Assembly (NCBI GenBank): GCA_965222005.1
Contig: OZ244935.1
Coordinates: forward strand, 5,332,001-5,396,000
Length of the DNA stretch: 64,000 bases
From: CBDCTM01 sp965222005
GTDB taxonomy: Bacteria > Bacteroidota > Bacteroidia > Chitinophagales > Saprospiraceae
Direction of reading: 5' to 3'
Made by a program: the position numbers and the translations under genes. This document shows positions 9,989 to 17,527 of the stretch, in pieces (the first letter of the stretch is position 1; every line of letters starts with the position of its first letter). The notes beneath the pieces were generated by a model. That model searched no databases, was not told the DNA's origin, and saw only the letters and a program-made list of their open reading frames with translations.

Positions 9989-10026
9989 GGCAAATCAATG
10001 ATTTTTCCCGAATCCATTGATTTGCC
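9989..10026 (-). repeat. Perfect 12-bp inverted repeat in the mraY leader
   Basis: GGCAAATCAATG at 9989-10000 pairs perfectly with CATTGATTTGCC at 10015-10026 around a 14-nt loop. In the mRNA this stem would end 21 nt upstream of the mraY ATG. A T-run follows the stem on the plus strand, not on the minus strand, so it is not a simple terminator for the cluster. A second, smaller stem (ACAGCC/GGCTGT, 10080-10098) lies a little further upstream in the same gap. A leader structure or a protein-binding site are both possible. Confidence 0.6.
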
Positions 10027-10144
10027 CCTTTTTGCTTTCGAACACTTTAATTAACAGCTGCAGCAAAGCCATCGGAATGACAGCCCGCTGCAGGCTGTTT
10101 TTGAATCTGAGAATGATAATAACCGTTCCATGCCGGGCTGAATG

Positions 10145-11605
10145 CTAAAGAGCCTTCAGGGCTTCGGCCAGTATCTTTTTGTCATCAAAAGGATGCTTTA
10201 CCCCCTTGATTTCCTGATATTTTTCATGTCCCTTACCAGCGATCAGCACGATGTCTCCATCTTTGGCCAGGCGGCAGGCCGCGCGAATGGCCTCTTTCCG
10301 GTTGCTGATGCTCAACACCTTAGTCCGATCTGCTTCCGCTATGCCTTGCTCCATCTCAGCGATAATCGTTTCAGGCTCTTCGCTGCGCGGATTGTCCGAA
10401 GTGATGATCAACTGGTCACTGAGCCGGCAAGCCAGACGCGCCATGAGGGGCCGTTTGGCCCGGTCCCGATCACCCCCGCATCCAACTACGGTGATGAGCT
10501 TTTGGTGGCGATGGCTCAATTTGCCAATCGTGACCAACACTTTTTCCAGTGCATCGGGCGTATGCGCATAGTCCACAATACCGATGATGCCTCGCTTTCT
10601 GTCAATCAAATGATCAAAGCGCCCTTCGGCAGATGTCAAATTGCTCAAAGCGGTCAGTACTTCCCACTCATCTTGCTCCAGCAAACGGGCTACGGCAAAG
10701 ACGGCCAGCAAATTGTAAGCATTAAATTCGCCGATCAGCTTGCTAAATACCTTTTTGCCATTCAGCTCGAGCTGCAGCCCCAGCAGGTTGTTGTCCAGAA
10801 TACGCGCTTTAAAATCGGTTAGTGTACGTAAACTGTACTGATGGATCCCTGCTTTCGTGTTTTGCACCATCACACTGCCATTTTTATCATCGGCATTGAT
10901 AAGGGCAAAACCCGTCGGGGGTAGCAGATCGAAGAATCGCTTCTTGGCCCGGATGTATTCCTTAAAGGTTTTATGGTAATCCAGGTGATCGTGCGACAGG
11001 TTGGTAAATACCCCTCCGCGATAGTGCAAGCCAGCGATTCGTTGCTGATCGACGGCATGAGAGCTTACTTCCATGAAAGCGTACTCGCAACCGGCTTTGA
11101 CCATATGGGCCAGCAATTCATTCAATTGGATCGAATCCGGCGTTGTAAAATGGGCCGGGACAACTTTTTGTCCGATCTTGTTTTCAATAGTCGATATAAG
11201 ACCTGTTTTGTAGCCCAGGGCTTCAAACAACTGATGGAGCAGCGTGGCAGTGGTCGTTTTTCCATTAGTACCAGTAATGCCGATAAGCTGTAGCTGACGG
11301 GAGGGGTCGCCATAAAAACGGGCGGCCATCCTACCCAGCGCCACTGCACTATTGTGTACCTGTAAATAGGTCACTGCTGCATCCAAAGTGGTTGGCAAGT
11401 CTTCGCAAACGATGCAAACTGCTCCTGACTCAATCGCCTTTTCAATGTAATGGTGGCCATCTGTTTGGACACCTTTTATCGCTACAAATACATCGCCTTG
11501 TTCCACTTTGCGCGAATCGAATTGCAGCTGCTTGATGGGCCTGTCATTGGGGCCGCTCTGCTGCTCGGTCGGCAGGGACTGGATAATTTCAGCAAGCTGC
11601 TTCAA
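10145..11605 (-). CDS. murE: UDP-MurNAc-tripeptide synthetase MurE (meso-diaminopimelate type)
   Basis: Adds the third stem residue to UDP-MurNAc-L-Ala-D-Glu. Motifs are FDSRKVEQGDVFVAIKG, the ATP loop GITGTNGKTTTATLL, FTNLSHDHLDYHKT with its lysine-carbamylation region, and TSDNPRSEEPETI. The DNPR motif is the known marker for meso-diaminopimelate specificity, so the wall peptide is of the Gram-negative type. The only usable start in frame is TTG 11605, because a TGA lies just upstream. An ATG at 11621 is out of frame by one base, so a missed single-base indel at the 5' end cannot be excluded. 486 residues, normal length. Confidence 0.95.
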   Translation of the reverse strand: MKQLAEIIQSLPTEQQSGPNDRPIKQLQFDSRKVEQGDVFVAIKGVQTDGHHYIEKAIESGAVCIVCEDLPTTLDAAVTYLQVHNSAVALGRMAARFYGDPSRQLQLIGITGTNGKTTTATLLHQLFEALGYKTGLISTIENKIGQKVVPAHFTTPDSIQLNELLAHMVKAGCEYAFMEVSSHAVDQQRIAGLHYRGGVFTNLSHDHLDYHKTFKEYIRAKKRFFDLLPPTGFALINADDKNGSVMVQNTKAGIHQYSLRTLTDFKARILDNNLLGLQLELNGKKVFSKLIGEFNAYNLLAVFAVARLLEQDEWEVLTALSNLTSAEGRFDHLIDRKRGIIGIVDYAHTPDALEKVLVTIGKLSHRHQKLITVVGCGGDRDRAKRPLMARLACRLSDQLIITSDNPRSEEPETIIAEMEQGIAEADRTKVLSISNRKEAIRAACRLAKDGDIVLIAGKGHEKYQEIKGVKHPFDDKKILAEALKAL

Positions 11606-11972
11606 GGTTTGTATTCGTCATTTTTTGTTTTTCCTAATCCGGATATTGGATAAAGAAAATGGCAGACTGGCTCTAAGGCATTGATAATCAGCAAAAAACC
11701 AATTTGTCAAATTCTTTATCCGTTGTTCCGGTCAATAGTGTTTCATACTGCGAGTGTTTCAAAAGTGTAAGAAGTAGTGTTTCGTGTGAGGGGCAAATTT
11801 TGCCATCTCAATTTTTATTTCGCAGTTTCTTAATTCCAATCTTAGTCCTCTTTTCAATTTTTGAATTAGGCTCCGCTTCACTTTCCTTTGGTCGTTCAGC
11901 TATCGCCCATTTCAAAAAAATGGCGGATTTATTTTTTTAAGGTTTCTTAGCTCGCTAAGCCGCTCTCTTTTC
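11606..11972. other. Unusually long non-coding gap between ftsI and murE
   Basis: 367 bp inside an otherwise compact cluster. I see no convincing gene on either strand. It holds three direct copies of AGTGTTTC (11737-11744, 11753-11760, 11776-11783), and a CTTAGC/GCTAAG mini-hairpin near 11946-11959, just past the ftsI stop. A CGCCCATTT / AAATGGCG stem around 11907-11930 is followed by T7 on the plus strand. It probably separates an upstream mraZ-ftsI unit from a murE unit with its own promoter. Confidence 0.5.
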
Positions 11973-14087
11973 TCAGCTCAGTGTCAACCGGATCGTCTGG
12001 CCTCGTATGCGTGTACCGGCAATGATGGACTGGCGTGTCACTTTGCCTGCACCGCTGAAGATCACTTTAAGCCCTTTGTTTTCAAGCATAAATAAAGCGT
12101 CGCGCAAGCCCATGCCTATTACATTGGGCACCACATTGCCGTTCATGTGTCGTACATTCAAATTCAAGGTATCGGATTGGGGAGACGTAACTACCCAATT
12201 GCCTTGTGCTTTCATAGTGTGTGGTATTTGGAGAAAGGCCAGCACTTTTTGGACTTCCTCCCGATCGCCGGCATCGTAAGCCGGGAGTTGTTTTTCCTCC
12301 AGCCTTGGCTTGGGCCCGATGTTGAAAGCCTGGTGCATAGCGACCTTTGAATCGTAGCAGCGATCGGCAATCTCTCTGAATACCGGCAGGGCTACTTCAC
12401 TTCCGTAAATGCCGTGCGCCTTGGGATCGGTGATCATCACAATGCAGGAATACACCGGCTGCTCCGCCGGAAAATAGCCTACAAAAGAAGCGCGGTGCTT
12501 AATATTGGCTTTGGGCCGAAACTTCCGATAGTCGATCTGCGCGGTGCCGGTTTTGCCTGCAAAGCTGTAGCGATTGCTTTTGTGTTTGCTGGCTGTACCT
12601 CTTTCCACCACTCCCCGCAGCAGTTCCTGTGCGGTGCGAATGGTACTTTTAGCAGCAATGTGTTTTTTCACCACAGTGGGCTTGAATTGCTGCACTTTCT
12701 CACCAAAATGCTGGATTTCGGCTACCAGAAAAGGTTTCATCATCATCCCGTCATTGGCAATAGAATTGTAGAAGTTGAGCAATTGTAAGGGTGTTATCAG
12801 CACTTCATATCCTATCGACATCCAGGGCAGCGAGATACCGCTCCAGTCTTCTTCCTCATTGTAAGCTTCTTTTATAAAAGGAATCCCCTCCCCTTCGATT
12901 TCAATCCCCAGGGGCAAATGGAGATTCATTTCTCTGAGTTCTTCGATGAATTTTTCGGCTTTTCCACTGTAATGCTGCTCTACCAATTTGGCGATTCCCA
13001 CATTGGAAGAAAGCTCAAAAGCAGTGCGAACGGTAGTGGTATCCAGCTGGTGGTAAGCGGCATCGAGCATGATCTCTTCATAAAACTGATGCTGCCCCTG
13101 CTCCAGGTCGATGGAGTCTTCGAGCTGCACATAACCATCCTCCAGCAGGGCCATCATAGCCGGCATTTTGAAGGTTGAGCCGGGCTCTACTGCCTCACCA
13201 ACGGCGTAATTGTAAGTTTCCCAAAGCTTCCCGTTTTCCAATCGGCCAATATTGGCGATGGCCCGGATAGCACCGGTTTTCACTTCCATTACTACCGCTG
13301 TGCCGTGAGCCGCATTGTGATGCTCAACTGCCTTGTAAAGTGCGTTTTCGGCAGCTTCCTGCAGGTTGATATCTATAGTGGTGACGATATCATCGCCGCC
13401 TTTAGGCTCAATTTCGGTAAGGTCGTTGACGGGTATCCAGGTGTCCTTATCCACCCGCTGCATCAGCTTTTTGCCTTGCTGGCCGCCAAGTACATCGTGA
13501 AAGTAGCCTTCCAGCCCCACAGGTTTGGCGCCCTCTCTCACATAGCCGATGGTGCGCTGTGCAAGTATGCCGAATGGCCGGTTGCGTTGCGGATTGCGAT
13601 GTACGATGAGGCCACCTTTGTATTGGCCCAGCCGAAAGAGCGGAAATTTTTTGATCTGCTTCAATTCGGCGAAGCTCACATCCTTTTTGATAAGGATATT
13701 GCGTGCTCCTATCTCCCACTCTGTGATCAAAAAATCGCGGTATCCGCCTACTGTGTAGGTATTATCCACATAAGTAGCCAGGCACCAGGCCAGTGAATCG
13801 ATGTTTTTGGTGAAAGCATCTTCCTCCATCCCGGTGGAGTTGGGGTCGAATCGTATTTCAAAGAACGGAAGTGAAGTGGCCATCAAAGAGCCATCTTCTG
13901 CCATGATATTGCCTCGTTCAGCATTGACGGGCACATATTTCACATACAAATCATTGCCTTTGCCGCGCCATTTATCCCCTTCGATTATGCTAATCTTGAT
14001 AGTCTGAAAGAAGATGGCCAATGCGGCCAGCGCAATAAAAAAGAGCAGCGTGTAAACCCGTATCAGTACTTCATTCTTAATGTTCAT
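11973..14087 (-). CDS. ftsI: Division transpeptidase FtsI (class B PBP) with C-terminal PASTA-like domain
   Basis: Class B penicillin-binding protein that crosslinks septal peptidoglycan. One N-terminal membrane segment (about residues 11-28) is followed by the dimerisation domain and the transpeptidase domain. The active-site triad is visible: EPGSTFK (SxxK), ELSSNVG (SxN) and AGKTGTAQ (KTG). After the catalytic domain, residues of about 640-704 (NVVPNVIGMGLRDALFMLEN then LKVIFSGAGKV) form a single PASTA-type repeat. Length of 704 is typical of Bacteroidota FtsI. It follows ftsL by 13 bp and precedes the long gap before murE. Confidence 0.95.
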   Translation of the reverse strand: MNIKNEVLIRVYTLLFFIALAALAIFFQTIKISIIEGDKWRGKGNDLYVKYVPVNAERGNIMAEDGSLMATSLPFFEIRFDPNSTGMEEDAFTKNIDSLAWCLATYVDNTYTVGGYRDFLITEWEIGARNILIKKDVSFAELKQIKKFPLFRLGQYKGGLIVHRNPQRNRPFGILAQRTIGYVREGAKPVGLEGYFHDVLGGQQGKKLMQRVDKDTWIPVNDLTEIEPKGGDDIVTTIDINLQEAAENALYKAVEHHNAAHGTAVVMEVKTGAIRAIANIGRLENGKLWETYNYAVGEAVEPGSTFKMPAMMALLEDGYVQLEDSIDLEQGQHQFYEEIMLDAAYHQLDTTTVRTAFELSSNVGIAKLVEQHYSGKAEKFIEELREMNLHLPLGIEIEGEGIPFIKEAYNEEEDWSGISLPWMSIGYEVLITPLQLLNFYNSIANDGMMMKPFLVAEIQHFGEKVQQFKPTVVKKHIAAKSTIRTAQELLRGVVERGTASKHKSNRYSFAGKTGTAQIDYRKFRPKANIKHRASFVGYFPAEQPVYSCIVMITDPKAHGIYGSEVALPVFREIADRCYDSKVAMHQAFNIGPKPRLEEKQLPAYDAGDREEVQKVLAFLQIPHTMKAQGNWVVTSPQSDTLNLNVRHMNGNVVPNVIGMGLRDALFMLENKGLKVIFSGAGKVTRQSIIAGTRIRGQTIRLTLS

Positions 14088-14100
14088 AGGTGCTGCAGCG

Positions 14101-14418
14101 TTATTTTTGAGAGACGACGATCTTTTTCGCCCTACCTCTGTTGGGTTTCAGGTCAATGGGAGCTACCTTCGGGATCATTTCCGAACGCTTGCTGTTGTAC
14201 ATCAATTCGGATTTCAGCGACATGTAGTGCCAACGAAGCTCCTTGAGTTCGGTTTGTGCCTTTTGTATTTGCCGCACCTTCTTTTCTGCATAGTGTGCAT
14301 TGGCGATATATACCATAGCCAGAAAGCCTAAAAACAGCACAAAAGGCAAATTTTTCAGGATCAGCGCTGCACCCAGGCTGCCAAAAGCTGTGTAGGACGT
14401 TTTCTTTTTCTTAGCCAT
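14101..14418 (-). CDS. ftsL: FtsL-like divisome protein
   Basis: Small bitopic protein of 105 residues. It has a basic N-terminus (MAKKKKTSY), one membrane helix (FVLFLGFLAMVYIANAHYA, about residues 27-45), then a heptad-rich coiled coil (KKVRQIQKAQTELKELRWHY). This is the FtsL architecture and the position between rsmH and ftsI is diagnostic. FtsL sequence is barely conserved, so the call rests on topology and context. It overlaps the rsmH stop by 8 bp. No separate FtsB gene is present here. Confidence 0.85.
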   Translation of the reverse strand: MAKKKKTSYTAFGSLGAALILKNLPFVLFLGFLAMVYIANAHYAEKKVRQIQKAQTELKELRWHYMSLKSELMYNSKRSEMIPKVAPIDLKPNRGRAKKIVVSQK

Positions 14419-15331
14419 TATTGGTATTGTCAGCTATTTTTTCTGCTATTCTTAATTTCGCACTCCGTGCGCGCGGATTTTGCTTTATTTCTTCCTCACT
14501 GGCCACTATCGCCCTTTTGTTGATCAATTTGAAGGGGCGCCAAATGTTGCCATAAAAATCCGAATCGTGTTTTCCTTCAAAGTTGCCGCTACGAAAAAAA
14601 TTCTTTATCAGCCGGTCTTCTATCGAATGATAGGCGATCATTGCCATCCGTCCACCGGGCTTCAGCAGCTCCAGACCATCTTGCAACAGAATCTGCAAGG
14701 CTTCCATTTCGCCATTCACTTCAATGCGCAGGGCCTGAAAAAGCTGAGACAAATAGCGTTGTCGCTGACCCCGGATAAAGGGCCCTGCCACGTTTAGCAG
14801 ATCGCCAACCGTACGAATAGCCTTTTGTTGGCGCGCCTGTACGATGGCCTGAGCAAGAGTTCTGGCATTGCGCAACTCACCATACTGACTCAGCAGTTGT
14901 TGCAGATCAGCTTGTGAATAAGCGGCCAGTATATCGGCAGCAGTTGATTCTGCTTGCTGATTCATACGCATATCCAAAACGGTGTCAAAACGATAAGAAA
15001 AGCCCCGATCGGCACTATCCAGTTGGTGAGAAGAAACGCCCAGGTCAGCTAAAATACCATCGACCTGATGGATGTTGTACAACTTCAGAAAGCGTTTAAG
15101 GTATTTGAAGTTGTGGTGGATAAAGGTGAAGCGTTCATTCTCAGAAATCAGATTATTCAGTACATCCTCATCTTGATCAAAGCTGTACAGATGCCCTTTG
15201 GCACCCAGTTTTTGCAAGATGAATTGGGAGTGGCCACCGCCACCAAAGGTGGCATCGATATACACTCCGTTTTCATTTATTACTAAAGCATCGATGCTTT
15301 CTTTCAGCAGTACGGGAATGTGGTACTTCAT
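14411..15331 (-). CDS. rsmH: 16S rRNA (cytosine-1402-N4)-methyltransferase RsmH (MraW)
   Basis: SAM-dependent methyltransferase acting on C1402 of 16S rRNA. Motifs are HIPVLLKESIDAL, the SAM loop YIDATFGGGGHS, DGILADLGVSSHQLD, RGFSYRFDTVLDMRMN and GGRMAMIAYHSIEDRLIKN (near residue 235). The C-terminus NPRARSAKLRIAEK is also typical. 306 residues is the expected length. The ATG overlaps the mraZ TGA by 4 bp, a classic coupled junction. Confidence 0.97.
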   Translation of the reverse strand: MKYHIPVLLKESIDALVINENGVYIDATFGGGGHSQFILQKLGAKGHLYSFDQDEDVLNNLISENERFTFIHHNFKYLKRFLKLYNIHQVDGILADLGVSSHQLDSADRGFSYRFDTVLDMRMNQQAESTAADILAAYSQADLQQLLSQYGELRNARTLAQAIVQARQQKAIRTVGDLLNVAGPFIRGQRQRYLSQLFQALRIEVNGEMEALQILLQDGLELLKPGGRMAMIAYHSIEDRLIKNFFRSGNFEGKHDSDFYGNIWRPFKLINKRAIVASEEEIKQNPRARSAKLRIAEKIADNTNNG

Positions 15332-15801
15332 GGCTGAGGGCCATTGTCGGGAGGTGCTTTATCTCCCATCACCTCTTCAGCCAGGCTATTGAAGCTTTCC
15401 GGCTCTTCATCGATGAGCTTGTCGAATTTGTCATCGGCCCATATTTCAATACGGTCGTTAACAGCAAAGAGGATCACGTCTTTTTGGATGCCGGCATATT
15501 CCATCAGCCTTTTGGTAAGCAGGATGCGGTCGGATCCGTCCATCTTCACTGGTGTAGCGCCGCGAAAGAAGTACCGGATAAAATCCCGGTTCTTTTTCAT
15601 GTAAGTGTTCAGCTTATTGACACGTTCGCTAATGCGGTCCCAAACATCTTTGGGGTAAAGTGTCAGGCAAGGCTCGATACCACGATTGATGACGAATGTA
15701 TGCGTCCCTTCTGTACCCAACTGTTTGATAAGAGGTGTGGGCAATCGCATACGACCTTTAGCGTCAATTTTACATTCGTATTCACCGATAAGTTGTGGCA
15801 T
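15328..15801 (-). CDS. mraZ: Transcriptional regulator MraZ
   Basis: First gene of the division cluster. MraZ is a DNA-binding protein built from two SpoVT/AbrB-like halves, each with a DxxxR motif. Here the first half has GEYECKIDAKGRMRLP and the second SDRILLTKRLMEYAG followed by DVILFAVNDRIEIWADDKFD, given in parts. 157 residues is normal. In other bacteria MraZ represses its own operon through short direct repeats upstream of mraZ, and matching repeats occur here at 15847-15871. Confidence 0.95.
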   Translation of the reverse strand: MPQLIGEYECKIDAKGRMRLPTPLIKQLGTEGTHTFVINRGIEPCLTLYPKDVWDRISERVNKLNTYMKKNRDFIRYFFRGATPVKMDGSDRILLTKRLMEYAGIQKDVILFAVNDRIEIWADDKFDKLIDEEPESFNSLAEEVMGDKAPPDNGPQP

Positions 15802-15829
15802 TACAAGCCTTTGAGTATGTTTATGTTCC

Positions 15830-15837
15830 CAAAAGTA
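15830..15837 (-). promoter_or_regulatory. Probable mraZ promoter, -7 element
   Basis: On the minus strand this reads TACTTTTG, a full match to the Bacteroidota TAnnTTTG -7 consensus. Transcription would start near 15823, about 22 nt before the mraZ ATG. I find no good TTG -33 element at the ideal distance; that region is taken up by the MraZ-type repeats. Confidence 0.6.
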
Positions 15838-15846
15838 ACATAATTA

Positions 15847-15871
15847 CCCACAACTTACCACTTTTGCCCAC
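15847..15871 (-). promoter_or_regulatory. Three MraZ-type direct repeats upstream of mraZ
   Basis: Read on the minus strand there are GTGGG (15871-15867), GTGGT (15861-15857) and GTGGG (15851-15847), starting exactly every 10 bp. This equals the TGGGN-N5-TGGGN-N5-TGGGN arrangement bound by MraZ in E. coli, with one mismatch in the middle copy. The repeats begin 10 bp upstream of the -7 element, a position suited to repression of mraZ and the whole division cluster. Confidence 0.7.
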
Positions 15872-15999
15872 ATTTTTTCTCTAAAAACTTTTCCACATTA
15901 TGGCCAGGCAGGATAAGGCAGCCGGAAGTGTAATTGATATAGTGACAAAATATGTATTTTTAAAATAACATCCAACAAATATAAGCTAATTGTGAACAA

Positions 16000-16037
16000 A
16001 TTTGGTGGAAAAAATATTCCACTATTTCCCACCAAAT
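16000..16037 (-). terminator. Hairpin between the glycosyltransferase and mraZ
   Basis: ATTTGGTGG (16000-16008) pairs with CCACCAAAT (16029-16037) around a 20-nt loop. It sits 38 bp past the stop of the glycosyltransferase on the minus strand and is followed there by a weak T-rich stretch (TTTGTT). It may end the upstream transcription unit before the mraZ promoter. The loop is long and the T-run poor, so a regulator-binding site is an alternative. Confidence 0.4.
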
Positions 16038-16074
16038 CTATCATTGCCTAAAAAACAGCGCTTTTTCGTTAGTA

Positions 16075-16821
16075 TCAAGCCTTCTGTTCTGCCCGATAGG
16101 ACTTAAAAAAACCGCGCCAACGCATTTGTAACACGCCCCAAATGGCTTCGCTGACAATGCTTGTGTTCATTTTTGACACCCCCTCCACCCGATCGGCAAA
16201 AGTGATGGGGATTTCCACAATTTTGAAACCCAGCGTATGCGCTGCAAATTTCATCTCGATCTGAAAGGCATAACCTACAAATCTGATCTTGTCCAGGTCA
16301 ATGGCTTCCAGCACTTTCCGGCTGTAACATACAAAGCCGGCAGTGGGGTCCTTTACGGGCATCCAGGTGATGGCACGTACATAGCAGGAAGCGCCAAAGG
16401 ATAAAAAGATTCGATCCCAGGGCCAATTCTTCAATTTTCCTCCTTTTATATAGCGGCTGCCAACGGCCATATCGGCTCCCTTTTGTTCGCAAGTTGCTGA
16501 AAGGCGGAGCAGGTCAGCCGGGGCATGCGAAAAATCGGCATCCATCTCAAAGATGTAGTCATAGTCATGCGTCAGCCCCCAACGGAAGCCGCGAATGTAG
16601 GCAGTACCAAGTCCTTGCTTGCCTGTCCGTTCGATTAAGTGGAGCTGTTGGGGGTATTTTCCTTTTTGAAGGGACTGAACGATTTCAGCCGTGCCATCAG
16701 GAGAGCCATCATCTACAACCAGTATATGAAAAGCAGTATCCAGTGCCATTACAGCTTCTACGATTTTCCGGATGTTTTCTTTCTCGTTGTAGGTAGGTAT
16801 GATGACTAAACGCTTCGCCAA
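16075..16821 (-). CDS. Polyprenol-phosphate mannosyl/glycosyltransferase (GT2, DPM1-like)
   Basis: GT2-family transferase that most likely moves a sugar from an activated nucleotide onto polyprenyl phosphate at the inner face of the membrane. The fold shows VIIPTYNEKENI, VVDDGSPDGTAEIV, the metal-binding MDADFSH and GSRYIKGG. At 248 residues it lacks the C-terminal membrane domain of longer DPM synthases, so it is the short DPM1 form. The donor (GDP-mannose or UDP-sugar) cannot be read from the sequence. The start is TTG 16821: an in-frame TAG lies six bases upstream and no ATG is near. The gene next to it on the same strand is a small lipoprotein. Confidence 0.88.
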   Translation of the reverse strand: MAKRLVIIPTYNEKENIRKIVEAVMALDTAFHILVVDDGSPDGTAEIVQSLQKGKYPQQLHLIERTGKQGLGTAYIRGFRWGLTHDYDYIFEMDADFSHAPADLLRLSATCEQKGADMAVGSRYIKGGKLKNWPWDRIFLSFGASCYVRAITWMPVKDPTAGFVCYSRKVLEAIDLDKIRFVGYAFQIEMKFAAHTLGFKIVEIPITFADRVEGVSKMNTSIVSEAIWGVLQMRWRGFFKSYRAEQKA

Positions 16822-16884
16822 AATCTATGCTTAGTTGAGGAGGTGTAGAAATCGTAGCTAAGGTATGCCGGAAAATTGAAACGA

Positions 16885-16892
16885 CAAATTTA
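16885..16892 (-). promoter_or_regulatory. Probable promoter -7 element for the glycosyltransferase
   Basis: TAAATTTG on the minus strand matches the Bacteroidota TAnnTTTG consensus, about 64 bp before the TTG start. No clear -33 element was found at 17-23 bp. Confidence 0.4.
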
Positions 16893-16989
16893 GCGTGTGT
16901 CGGGATAATAGATAGTCAGATATCAGAGTCGAATCGCTGCTCCCCTAAAAGCCTATAACTATCTGTAACCTGACTACCTAATCATCGGC

Positions 16990-17475
16990 TTACTTCTTAG
17001 GCCCGTCTGCTGTGCAGGCGGAACTGCCGGGGCCTTGCGTGATGGTATAATCCATATCGATCACCGAGCCATCGGCATTTACAATTGCGCCACCTGTCAC
17101 TGTGAGGGTATTTCCACTTACCATGTAATCCTGCTGGGGAATAGTAAAGGTGGTGGAGGAAGTAATGGTCGCATTCCAGGTAACGCCTGTAATCGATACC
17201 ATTATTTCATTTTCGGTACTCGTTGCAGCAATGACCAAATCTCGTACACTCATCAAACCACCCACACATTGCTGGTCCACTTCATAGGTGCCGATAAATT
17301 TATCGCGCCAGGGAATGCAACTCCCATCATCCTCTTCGGCATCGGCATCGTAGTTGTCAGAACTGGGATTGGTACATCCCATCTTAGTATCGGGCTCAGC
17401 TTCATCATCGTTGTTGCAATTGGTCAACAGCAGGCTTGCTAACAAGCAAAGGGAGAATAATCTTAAAAAATTCAT
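16990..17475 (-). CDS. Small lipoprotein of unknown function
   Basis: 161 residues starting at ATG 17475; a longer in-frame extension to 17640 lacks a sensible signal and is rejected. The N-terminus MNFLRLFSLCLLASLLLTNC is a lipoprotein signal peptide with its lipobox cysteine at residue 20. It is followed by an acidic linker (NNDDEAEPD) that resembles Bacteroidota surface-export signals. A short Cys-containing segment (CTNPSSDNYDADAEEDDGSC) looks like the calcium-loop-like stretch seen in many Bacteroidota secreted proteins. The rest (about residues 55-161) is beta-rich, Thr/Val-rich and of lipocalin-like size. I do not recognise a defined family. It lies 52 bp downstream of the E1 gene. Confidence 0.8.
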   Translation of the reverse strand: MNFLRLFSLCLLASLLLTNCNNDDEAEPDTKMGCTNPSSDNYDADAEEDDGSCIPWRDKFIGTYEVDQQCVGGLMSVRDLVIAATSTENEIMVSITGVTWNATITSSTTFTIPQQDYMVSGNTLTVTGGAIVNADGSVIDMDYTITQGPGSSACTADGPKK

Positions 17476-17527
17476 AGATTTGATTTTGTATTTGTGTTGA
17501 TAAATATGGGTATTTAAAACTGTTTGA

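Noticed and set aside
11704..11940. 78-codon plus-strand frame in the ftsI-murE gap
   Set aside because: Ser/Phe-rich chance translation of T-rich sequence, ends in a poly-T stretch, no initiation context and no recognisable domain.
15844..15897. DnaA-box-like TTTTCCACA (15889-15897) and TTACCCACA (15844-15852) upstream of mraZ
   Set aside because: Only one matches the relaxed consensus, there is no cluster, AT-rich unwinding element or dnaA/gidA neighbour, and the second overlaps the MraZ-type boxes. Not an origin.
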